The position numbers and the translations under genes were made by a program. Shown piece after piece: positions 1-7,367 of a DNA stretch of 23,823 bases; position 1 is the first letter of the stretch; every line of letters begins with the position of its first letter. Below the pieces are notes generated by a model. The model saw only the letters and a list, made by a program, of their open reading frames with translations, was not told where the DNA came from and did not search any database. The DNA lies in assembly GCA_023459215.1 (NCBI GenBank), contig JAEWVF010000097.1, forward strand, positions 1 to 23,823, given 5' to 3'. Source of the stretch: Chloroflexota bacterium. Its GTDB lineage: Bacteria; Chloroflexota; Anaerolineae; Anaerolineales; Villigracilaceae.

Positions 1-127
<127 letters not shown>

Positions 128-163
128 GTGGATAATCTCCTTGTTATACGTGAGAAAAAATTA

Positions 164-2233
164 CTATTTGAGAATTCCCTGCGCAACTGTCTCGCTGACA
201 GGCGCATAGTGGTCAAATTCCATCGAGAACACACCGCGTCCCTGGGTAGCAGAACGCAACTCGGTCGCATAACCGAACATCTCACCCAACGGAACCATCG
301 AGTTGACTGCTTGAGCGTTACCGGGGCGAACTTCCATACCCTGGATCATGCCACGGCGGCTGTTGAGTTGGCCGATAACGTCGCCCAGATATTCTTCGGG
401 GATGACAACTTCAACCTTCATGATCGGCTCAAGCAAAACGCCGCCACCACGCTGGACACCCTCTTTGAAGGCCATCGAGGCCGCCATTTTGAAGGCCATT
501 TCGTTCGAGTCGACTTCATGGTATGAACCGTCGATCAAAGTCACCTTCAAGTCCACGACAGGATAACCAGCAATCACGCCGCTCTCGGTTGCTTCACGGA
601 TACCTTTTTCAATCGCGGGGATATATTCCTTCGGAACGCTACCGCCAACGATTTTGTTCTCAAAGAGAACGCCGGAACCACGCTCGCCGGGTTCCATCGA
701 AAGCACAACGTGACCATACTGACCACGACCGCCCGATTGCTTGGCATATTTGTGATCGATTTTCTCCACCTTGCGAGTAATCGATTCGCGATAAGCAACG
801 CGCGGTTTACCAACATTGGCTTGAACCTTGAATTCGCGCATCAGGCGATCAACAATAATGTCCAAGTGCAATTCGCCCATGCCCGAAATCTGGGTCTGGC
901 CGCTGGCTTCATCGGAGCGAACCCGGAAGGTAGGATCCTCTTCGGAGAGTTTTCGCAACGCCTCGCCCATTTTCTCCTGGTCGCTGGTGGTTTTAGGCTC
1001 AACAGCAATCGTGATAACAGGTTCGGGGAAGGAAATGCTTTCCAAAACAATTTCTTTGCCGCTGCAAAGGGTATCGCCGGTGCCGGATTCTTTAAAACCG
1101 AGCGCGGCGGCGATGTCACCCGAAAGCACTTCGGTGATGTCCTCGCGACGGTCAGCGTACATACGGATCAAACGTCCGATGCGTTCACGCTTGCCCTTGG
1201 TCGTATTATTAACCATGGTACCCTGCTCAAGCGTTCCAGAATAAACCCGGAAATAAGCAAGGCGGCCAACATAGGGGTCAGTAACAATCTTGAAAACAAG
1301 CGCGCTTAAAGGAGCGCCATCTTCGGCAGGCAGTTCGATGTACTCTTCCATGTTATCGGGGTTGTAACCGCGAACAGCAGGAATATCCATCGGGGACGGC
1401 AAATAATCAATGACAGCATCGAGTACAGTTTGAACACCCTTGTTTTTCAAGGATGAACCACAAAAAACGGGATTAGCCTTGCCATCGATAACCGCCCTAC
1501 GCAGGGCAGCTTTCAATTCCACAACCGACATTTCCTCGCCCTCGAGATACTTGAGGGTCAAATCATCATCGGTCTCGGCAATTTTCTCGATCATGCTGTG
1601 GCGTGACTCTTCAGCCGCGGCGACCATATCGGCGGGAATGTCGGTGACACGGGGTTCGCGACCCAGTTCATCTTCCCAGTAGATGGCTTTCATCTCCAAC
1701 AGATCAACAACGCCCTTGAAAGCGGCTTCCGAACCAATCGGCAGTTGCATCGGGATCGGGTTGGCACCCAAGCGCTGGCGAATGGAATCGATTGAGCGCT
1801 CATAAGACGCGCCAACCCGATCCATCTTGTTGATGAAACAGATACGAGGCACACTATAGCGATCCGCCTGGCGCCAAACCGTTTCAGACTGGGGCTCAAC
1901 GCCCTGCACAGCATCAAAAACAACAACACCGCCATCCAAAACACGCAGCGAACGCTGGACTTCAGCCGTAAAGTCGATGTGACCGGGGGTATCAATGAGA
2001 TTAAATTGATAACCCTTCCACTCAGCAGAGACGGCAGCGGACACAATCGTAATGCCGCGCTCGCGCTCTTGGGCCATCCAGTCCGTGACGGTAGTGCCGT
2101 CATCCACGGAGCCAATGCGGTGGGTTTTACCAGTATAGAAAAGGATTCGCTCAGTTGTAGTCGTTTTACCGGCATCAATGTGAGCAATAATGCCGATATT
2201 GCGATACTTCTCAAGCGGGTACTTACGAGCCAT
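164..2233 (-). CDS. fusA: Translation elongation factor G
   Basis: EF-G is the GTPase that drives tRNA/mRNA translocation on the ribosome and, with RRF, ribosome recycling. The protein is 689 aa, the usual length. G motifs are visible: AHIDAGKT at 17-24, the RGITI switch-I segment at 59-63, DTPGH at 81-85 and NKMD at 135-138. The C-terminal half carries the GRGQYGHV and GGVLLEPIM segments of domains IV-V. The ATG at 2233 has AGAGG about 9 nt upstream. The stop TAG is followed directly by an in-frame TAA (tandem stop). It lies 25 bp after rpsG and 36 bp before tuf, the classical str-operon order. Nothing unusual is seen in the sequence. Confidence 0.98.
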   Translation of the reverse strand: MARKYPLEKYRNIGIIAHIDAGKTTTTERILFYTGKTHRIGSVDDGTTVTDWMAQERERGITIVSAAVSAEWKGYQFNLIDTPGHIDFTAEVQRSLRVLDGGVVVFDAVQGVEPQSETVWRQADRYSVPRICFINKMDRVGASYERSIDSIRQRLGANPIPMQLPIGSEAAFKGVVDLLEMKAIYWEDELGREPRVTDIPADMVAAAEESRHSMIEKIAETDDDLTLKYLEGEEMSVVELKAALRRAVIDGKANPVFCGSSLKNKGVQTVLDAVIDYLPSPMDIPAVRGYNPDNMEEYIELPAEDGAPLSALVFKIVTDPYVGRLAYFRVYSGTLEQGTMVNNTTKGKRERIGRLIRMYADRREDITEVLSGDIAAALGFKESGTGDTLCSGKEIVLESISFPEPVITIAVEPKTTSDQEKMGEALRKLSEEDPTFRVRSDEASGQTQISGMGELHLDIIVDRLMREFKVQANVGKPRVAYRESITRKVEKIDHKYAKQSGGRGQYGHVVLSMEPGERGSGVLFENKIVGGSVPKEYIPAIEKGIREATESGVIAGYPVVDLKVTLIDGSYHEVDSNEMAFKMAASMAFKEGVQRGGGVLLEPIMKVEVVIPEEYLGDVIGQLNSRRGMIQGMEVRPGNAQAVNSMVPLGEMFGYATELRSATQGRGVFSMEFDHYAPVSETVAQGILK

Positions 2234-2258
2234 TAAACAAAACCTCTACAATCCACGC

Positions 2259-2726
2259 CTAGGCGCGATAATGCGAAAAAGCGCGGTTGGCTTCAGCCAT
2301 CTTATGGGTTTCTTCACGCTTACGGATCGCCGCGCCCTGGTTGGACGCCGCATCCAAAAACTCTGCAGCCAGTTTTTCGGGAAAAGATTTGCCAGAGCGG
2401 GCGCGGGCGGCGGAAAGCAGCCAGCGAATGGTCAAGGTCAGGCGGCGCTCAGCGGGAACTTCCATCGGAACCTGGTAGGTAGCCCCACCCACGCGGCGCG
2501 GGCGGACTTCCATCACCGGGCTGACGTTCTTCATTGCAGCTTCAAACGTCTCGATACCGGGCTTCCCTGTCTTTTCCTGAATCAGGTCGAGGGTTTCGTA
2601 CATCAGGCGCTGGGCGAGGCTCTTCTTGCCACTCAACATCATATGCTGAATGAAGGTAGCCAGGCTCAAGCTGTTATAGCGCATATCAGGCGCAACTGGT
2701 CGTTCAGGGGGAGTTCCTCTACGCAT
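2259..2726 (-). CDS. rpsG: 30S ribosomal protein S7
   Basis: S7 is a primary 16S rRNA-binding protein that organises the head of the 30S subunit. The product is 155 aa, the normal length. It has the typical N-terminus MRRGTPPERPVAPDMRYNS, the conserved VRPRRVGGATYQVP segment in the middle, and the C-terminal AFSHYR motif. A GGAGA Shine-Dalgarno lies a few bases upstream of the ATG at 2726. The gap to rpsL is only 26 bp, too short for the large S7-binding translational operator known between these genes in E. coli, so S7 autoregulation of that kind is unlikely here (inference). Confidence 0.97.
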   Translation of the reverse strand: MRRGTPPERPVAPDMRYNSLSLATFIQHMMLSGKKSLAQRLMYETLDLIQEKTGKPGIETFEAAMKNVSPVMEVRPRRVGGATYQVPMEVPAERRLTLTIRWLLSAARARSGKSFPEKLAAEFLDAASNQGAAIRKREETHKMAEANRAFSHYRA

Positions 2727-2752
2727 TGCTTTTCTCCAAAACTAACAAAGAA

Positions 2753-3169
2753 TTACTTGGGGCGCTTGGCGCCATACTTCGAACGGCTCTGGCGACGCTT
2801 GCCAACACCGGTTGTATCCAACGAACCACGGACAATGTGATAACGCACACCGGGCAAGTCTTTCACACGACCACCGCGCACCAGGACAACCGAGTGCTCC
2901 TGGAGCTGATGGCCTTCACCCGGAATATAAGCCGTAACTTCAATGCCATTGCTCAAACGCACACGAGCAATTTTGCGCAGGGCCGAGTTAGGCTTCTTGG
3001 GTGTCATCGTCTTAACAACGGTACACACGCCACGCTTCTGCGGTGCACCAGCAGCGCGCCGAACGCGACGCTGGCTCATCGAGTTGAATGTGAATTGCAA
3101 TGCGGGCGATTTCGACTTGGCCTTCTTGATTTGACGGCCTTTGCGAATCAGTTGGTTAATTGTGGGCAC
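2753..3169 (-). CDS. rpsL: 30S ribosomal protein S12 with an internal ~15-residue insertion
   Basis: S12 sits at the decoding centre and shapes translational accuracy and streptomycin binding. I place the start at GTG 3169 because the protein then begins MPTINQLIRKGRQ, as in the family, and a CGGAGG Shine-Dalgarno (3175-3180) lies 5 nt upstream. ATG codons further upstream would add unrelated residues and a reading frame through the leader hairpin. The product is 138 aa, about 15 longer than E. coli S12: the short linker between SPAL and QKRGVC is replaced by about 20 residues (25-44) rich in Arg. The streptomycin-relevant lysines are wild type (TPKKPN, K58; GRVKDLPG, K103), and D104 is the equivalent of the beta-methylthiolated Asp. 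Confidence 0.96.
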   Translation of the reverse strand: MPTINQLIRKGRQIKKAKSKSPALQFTFNSMSQRRVRRAAGAPQKRGVCTVVKTMTPKKPNSALRKIARVRLSNGIEVTAYIPGEGHQLQEHSVVLVRGGRVKDLPGVRYHIVRGSLDTTGVGKRRQSRSKYGAKRPK

Positions 3170-3227
3170 GTTCGCCTCCGAAAAAATATTGCTTATTAGT
3201 TGAAAAAAGTACAATCGACAGTCAAAG

Positions 3228-3263
3228 AGTGAGGCCATCTTTTTCTTGCCAGATGGCCTCACT
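3228..3263 (-). promoter_or_regulatory. Perfect 13-bp hairpin in the rpsL operon leader
   Basis: Positions 3228-3240 (AGTGAGGCCATCT) are perfectly complementary to 3251-3263, with a 10-nt loop. The hairpin lies between the putative rpsL promoter and the rpsL Shine-Dalgarno site. In the transcribed (minus) direction it is followed only by CTTTGAC, so it lacks a proper U-tract. I therefore favour a leader regulatory or RNA-processing structure over a simple terminator. The other strand has TTGTTTT after the stem. Confidence 0.6.
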
Positions 3264-3310
3264 TGTTTTGCACAATCCGGTTATTCTAACCTTTAGGGCA
3301 ACGAACTGAG

Positions 3311-3339
3311 ATTTTATCACACGCCCAGGCTAGCGTCAA
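3311..3339 (-). promoter_or_regulatory. Sigma70-type promoter for rpsL-rpsG-fusA-tuf
   Basis: On the minus strand a -35 box TTGACG (3339-3334), a 17-bp spacer and a -10 box TAAAAT (3316-3311) form a near-consensus promoter. The expected transcription start is near 3304, giving a leader of about 135 nt. It lies about 20 bp after the rpoB stop codon, so the ribosomal operon can be transcribed independently of rpoB. Confidence 0.72.
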
Positions 3340-3358
3340 GAAAAATTCACGGTTAATT

Positions 3359-6300
3359 TTATTTCAGTTTCTCCAAATCCTCGCCGATGGCAAGCAAACC
3401 GGTATCCATCTTCGGCGGATGGGCTTTTTCCTCATCCTTGCCGAATTTGATTACATCACCGCCTTCGTTGACCGCTTCGACAGCCAGCCCCAGGCTCTGC
3501 AATTCCTTAACCAAAACACGGAAGGAAGCCGGGATGCTGGGTTCTTCAATCGGTTCGCCCTTGACAATCGCCTCATAGGTATTGACGCGGCCTTGAACAT
3601 CGTCCGACTTGACCGTCAACATTTCCTGCAAGGTGTAGGCAGCGCCGTATGCTTCCAGCGCCCACACTTCCATTTCGCCGAAGCGCTGGCCGCCGAATTG
3701 GGCTTTACCGCCCAAAGGCTGCTGAGTCACCAACGAGTATGGCCCGGTGGAACGCGCATGAACCTTGTCTTCGACCAGGTGGTGCAACTTGAGGATGCTC
3801 ATCACACCAACAGTAACAGGCTGATCATAAGGATCGCCGATCTTTCCATCGCGCAGAATCTGCTTGCCCAGGGTTGGGACCGGGACACCGGTTTCAAGTG
3901 ACAGTTGCCCGGCGCGCCCAGCCAACTCTTCATCGCTGACTTCTTCTTCGACGCCCATGCTCTTCAACCACAGCTTCAAGCAAGCCCTGATTGCCTGCGG
4001 GTCCTTCGCGTCTTCTGCGCGGCTGAAGGGCACGTGATCGAAGCTGATCATGGCGTCAGGGTCAAAGCCATTTTCAGTCAGCCACTGACGCACCGTCATC
4101 ATGCGGGCATAATATTTATCGGTAATCAATTTGGCGACATCGTAACCCTTATCGCCCAGCCAGTGCTCGAGATAAAGGAGGCGAACCTCGTCGTCATCGC
4201 GGATCGATTGGGGATCATATTCCTGCGAACGCAGCCATTCCCAGCCGGCAGCGCAAGATTGCCGCCAGGCCTCATCCACCAACCAGGCGCGCGCCAGTTC
4301 GGCTTCAATTTCCTGTTCGTGGGCGCCGTCAAAGACCGGGGTCACAGCGCGGAAACCAAGCCGCTTGGCCGCCCAACCCAGATGAACTTCGAGAACCTGG
4401 CCGATATTCATACGACCGGGAACGCCGAGCGGGTTAAGGATGATGTCGACCGGGGTGCCATCCTCAAGGAAGGGCATATCTTCAACCGGAACCACTCGCG
4501 AAACAACACCCTTGTTGCCGTGACGGCCAGCCATCTTGTCGCCAGCCGTGATTTTGCGGCGCTGGGCGACCGAGACACGCACCATCATGTCAACGCCGGC
4601 GGAAAGATCGTTATTATCCTCGCGCGTGAAAACCTTAACATCGACAACTTTGCCGCGCTCACCGTGCGGCATACGCAGGGAAGTATCCTTCACATCGCGG
4701 GATTTTTCACCAAAGATGGCGCGCAGCAGGCGTTCTTCGGGGGTCAATTCTTTTTCGCCCTTGGGCGTGATTTTGCCGACCAGGATGTCATTCGGGCCAA
4801 CCTCAGCGCCAATGCGAATGATACCGTTCTCGTCCAAGTCCTTGACCGCATCTTCGCCAACATTGGGGATATCGCGGGTAATTTCCTCGGGGCCGAGTTT
4901 GGTATCGCGCGCTTCAACTTCATATTTTTCGATATGGACAGAAGTAAAGCGATCTTCCTGTACCAGGCGTTCGGAAAGCAGGATGGCGTCTTCGAAGTTG
5001 CCGCCTTCCCATGACAGGAAAGCCACAACCACGTTCTGACCCAGAGCCAGTTGACCGCTTTCGGTCGAGGAAGAATCGGCGATGATATCGCCTTTCTTGA
5101 TAATCTGGCCCTTGGTAACCGCCGGGCGCTGATCAATACAAGTCGACTGGTTGGAGCGCTGGTACTTGCGCAGTTGATAAACCCGGACGGTGCCATCGTA
5201 ATCGCGGACGGTAATTTCCTTACCAGAAACCGAAATTACCTCGCCATCCGCTTCGGCCACAATCACCTGACCGGAATCGAGTGCGGCAAAGAATTCCATG
5301 CCAGTCGAAACGGTCGGAATCTCAGGCCGAACCAGCGGAACGGCCTGGGCCATCATGTTCGAACCCATCAGGGCGCGATTGGCATCGTCATGCTCAAGGA
5401 AGGGGATCAGCGCGGCGCTGATACCGACCACCTGGTGCGGGGCGACATCCATGTAATCAAGGTTTTCAGGTGTGGCAAAGATAAAGCCGGAGTGGTAGCG
5501 GCAGGAGATACGCTCGCGCACAAATTCGTTGCGCTCCGTCAGCGGGGCATTCGCCTGGGCAATCACGAATTTATCTTCAGCATCCGCGGACAGGTACTCC
5601 ACCCGGTCGGAAACAAACGGCACGACCAGGGTTTCGCGTCCCAGGGCAGCCAGGCGCTTGGCCAGGGCTTCATTGATAAAATCGCCAGATTTGGCAATTT
5701 CCGCGCCGTCAACGCTCACATCTTCACGCAGGGTACGACCAACCAAAGCCTCAGCGTTTGCCGCTTTGATGCTCTTGATTACCTTGCGGTAGGGTGTTTC
5801 GATAAAACCATACTCATTGACGCGCGAGAACGAAGCCAGGCGGCCAATCAAACCGATGTTCGGGCCTTCCGGGGTTTCAATCGGGCAGATACGGCCATAG
5901 TGCGAGTGATGCACATCGCGGACATCGAAACCGGCGCGTTCGCGGCGCAGGCCGCCCGGGCCGAGCGCCGACAGGGTGCGCTTGTGGCGCAATTCCGCCA
6001 GCGGATTGGTCTGGTCCATGAACTGCGAGAGCTGGCTGGAGCCGAAGAACTCGCGCAGGGCTGCCACCACCGGGCGGATATTGACCAGCGTCACCGGGGA
6101 GAGCTGCTCCTGGTCGCGGATGGACATACGCTCTTTGATGACGCGTTCCATGCGGCGCAGACCGATGCGCAGTTTGTTCTGAATCAGTTCGCCAACGGTC
6201 TTGACGCGGCGATTGCCGAGGTGGTCAATATCGTCGGGCGGTTCGACTTCATTATTAATCAAAATCATGCGCCGCACCAGACGGATAATATCCTGTTTGG

Positions 6301-7261
6301 TGATGTTGCGATGAGAGATCGGGATTTCCAGGTCAAGTTTCTGATTGAGCTTATAGCGACCAACGCGCTCCAAATCATAATGGCGCTGATCGAAAAGCTG
6401 TTCTTCGAGGAAAGCGCGAGCATTTTCAATCGTGGCAGGATCGCCAGGGCGCATACGCTTGAAAAATTCAATCAGCGCCGCTTCGGCAATCGTCTGGTTG
6501 CCGCTCAGTTCCCACTCGGGTTCCTGGCGCAGGGTCGAGGTGATGTACATGCGCTCCGGGTTGTTGTCAACATCCGAGAAGAGCGAAATGATCTCTTCAT
6601 CGGTGCCATGCTTGAGGGGCGAATCGACGATGCCATCATCCACCGCAGCCAGGGCGCGCAAGAAAACAGTAATCGGCACGGTGCGCTTGCGATTGAATTT
6701 CAAGATAATGTAATCGTTCTTACGGGTTTCAAATTCCATCCACGCGCCGCGGTCAGGGATCAGTTTGGCCATCGCCAGGCGGCGGGCAGTCGCACGGTCG
6801 GTGGGCGCTTCAAAATAAACGCCGGGGGAGCGGATCAACTGCGAAACAACGACGCGCTCGGTTCCGTTGATGATAAAAGTCCCCTTCTCGGTCATTTCAG
6901 GGAAATCGCCCAGGAAAATATCCTGCTTCATCGGCTCCGGGACATCCGGGCCAGCCAGCAAGACGGAAACATACAAAGGGCTGGAATAGGTCAGATCGCG
7001 CTCGACGCATTCATCAATATTGTGTTTGGGTTCTCCAAACCAATACTTGAGACCCCATTGCTGCGCCTCAGGGCCGCGGCTGGGGAAATACAACTTCATG
7101 CCTTTGTTGTACGACTCGATCGGCGAAATTTCGTGGAACAGATCCCCGAGGCCATCGCGTTTGAGGCGCTCAAAGGAGTCCAACTGGATCTCGATCAGGT
7201 TCGGCAAGGTCAGGTCGACATAAATACGGGCATAGTTCTTGCTGGGCAGGGCAGGCAACAT
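3359..7261 (-). CDS. rpoB: DNA-directed RNA polymerase beta subunit with a ~134-residue C-terminal-half insertion
   Basis: RpoB is the beta subunit of core RNA polymerase, forming half of the catalytic cleft and the rifampicin pocket. The 1300-aa product is complete. The rifampicin region FFGSSQLSQFMDQTNPL followed by LRHKRTLSALGPGGLRRE keeps the residues usually mutated in resistance (Asp, His and Ser equivalents of 516, 526 and 531). The stretch HARSTGPYSLVTQQPLGGKA and the GEMEVWALEAYGAAYTLQEM block are canonical. Compared with E. coli, the short linker after VFDGA (976-980) and before LRDGKIGDPYDQPVTVG (1136 on) is longer by about 134 residues. The ATG at 7261 has AGGAG about 6 nt upstream. 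Unusually, rpoC does not follow; rpsL does. Confidence 0.98.
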   Translation of the reverse strand: MLPALPSKNYARIYVDLTLPNLIEIQLDSFERLKRDGLGDLFHEISPIESYNKGMKLYFPSRGPEAQQWGLKYWFGEPKHNIDECVERDLTYSSPLYVSVLLAGPDVPEPMKQDIFLGDFPEMTEKGTFIINGTERVVVSQLIRSPGVYFEAPTDRATARRLAMAKLIPDRGAWMEFETRKNDYIILKFNRKRTVPITVFLRALAAVDDGIVDSPLKHGTDEEIISLFSDVDNNPERMYITSTLRQEPEWELSGNQTIAEAALIEFFKRMRPGDPATIENARAFLEEQLFDQRHYDLERVGRYKLNQKLDLEIPISHRNITKQDIIRLVRRMILINNEVEPPDDIDHLGNRRVKTVGELIQNKLRIGLRRMERVIKERMSIRDQEQLSPVTLVNIRPVVAALREFFGSSQLSQFMDQTNPLAELRHKRTLSALGPGGLRRERAGFDVRDVHHSHYGRICPIETPEGPNIGLIGRLASFSRVNEYGFIETPYRKVIKSIKAANAEALVGRTLREDVSVDGAEIAKSGDFINEALAKRLAALGRETLVVPFVSDRVEYLSADAEDKFVIAQANAPLTERNEFVRERISCRYHSGFIFATPENLDYMDVAPHQVVGISAALIPFLEHDDANRALMGSNMMAQAVPLVRPEIPTVSTGMEFFAALDSGQVIVAEADGEVISVSGKEITVRDYDGTVRVYQLRKYQRSNQSTCIDQRPAVTKGQIIKKGDIIADSSSTESGQLALGQNVVVAFLSWEGGNFEDAILLSERLVQEDRFTSVHIEKYEVEARDTKLGPEEITRDIPNVGEDAVKDLDENGIIRIGAEVGPNDILVGKITPKGEKELTPEERLLRAIFGEKSRDVKDTSLRMPHGERGKVVDVKVFTREDNNDLSAGVDMMVRVSVAQRRKITAGDKMAGRHGNKGVVSRVVPVEDMPFLEDGTPVDIILNPLGVPGRMNIGQVLEVHLGWAAKRLGFRAVTPVFDGAHEQEIEAELARAWLVDEAWRQSCAAGWEWLRSQEYDPQSIRDDDEVRLLYLEHWLGDKGYDVAKLITDKYYARMMTVRQWLTENGFDPDAMISFDHVPFSRAEDAKDPQAIRACLKLWLKSMGVEEEVSDEELAGRAGQLSLETGVPVPTLGKQILRDGKIGDPYDQPVTVGVMSILKLHHLVEDKVHARSTGPYSLVTQQPLGGKAQFGGQRFGEMEVWALEAYGAAYTLQEMLTVKSDDVQGRVNTYEAIVKGEPIEEPSIPASFRVLVKELQSLGLAVEAVNEGGDVIKFGKDEEKAHPPKMDTGLLAIGEDLEKLK

Positions 7262-7302
7262 CGAACGCTCCTAAAAATGAATTGCTTGGGAAAACAATAC
7301 AA

Positions 7303-7326
7303 CCACCATGCTACGCTGCATGATGG
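7303..7326 (-). promoter_or_regulatory. 5'-end stem-loop in the rpoB leader
   Basis: Positions 7303-7311 (CCACCATGC) pair with 7318-7326 (GCATGATGG) over 9 bp (one G-U or A-C type irregularity depending on strand) around a 6-nt loop. In the transcribed direction the stem begins within a few bases of the predicted start and is followed by TTGTATTGTTTT. It could stabilise the 5' end or attenuate transcription; no known ligand motif was recognised. Confidence 0.35.
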
Positions 7327-7335
7327 CGAAAGGAC

Positions 7336-7363
7336 ATTTTACCGCAAAATATGATTTCGTCAA
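7336..7363 (-). promoter_or_regulatory. Sigma70-type promoter for rpoB
   Basis: On the minus strand TTGACG (7363-7358) and TAAAAT (7341-7336) are separated by 16 bp, with a start expected near 7329. The two hexamers are identical to those of the rpsL promoter. The -35 box begins 4 bp after the stop codon of the upstream universal-stress gene, and no terminator separates them. Confidence 0.68.
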
Positions 7364-7367
7364 GAAA

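Noticed and set aside
3170..3262. Longer S12 start (ATG at 3262 or 3238)
   Set aside because: It would translate the leader hairpin and add residues foreign to S12; the GTG at 3169 has a good Shine-Dalgarno and the family-standard N-terminus.
3228..3263. rpoB terminator at the 13-bp hairpin
   Set aside because: It has no U-tract in the rpoB direction and lies downstream of the rpsL promoter, so a simple rpoB terminator is not the best reading.
5051..7354. 767-codon open frame on the plus strand
   Set aside because: It lies antisense to rpoB, its product is compositionally odd (rich in His, Gln, Arg, Asn) and matches no family. It is a mirror of GC-rich codon use in rpoB.
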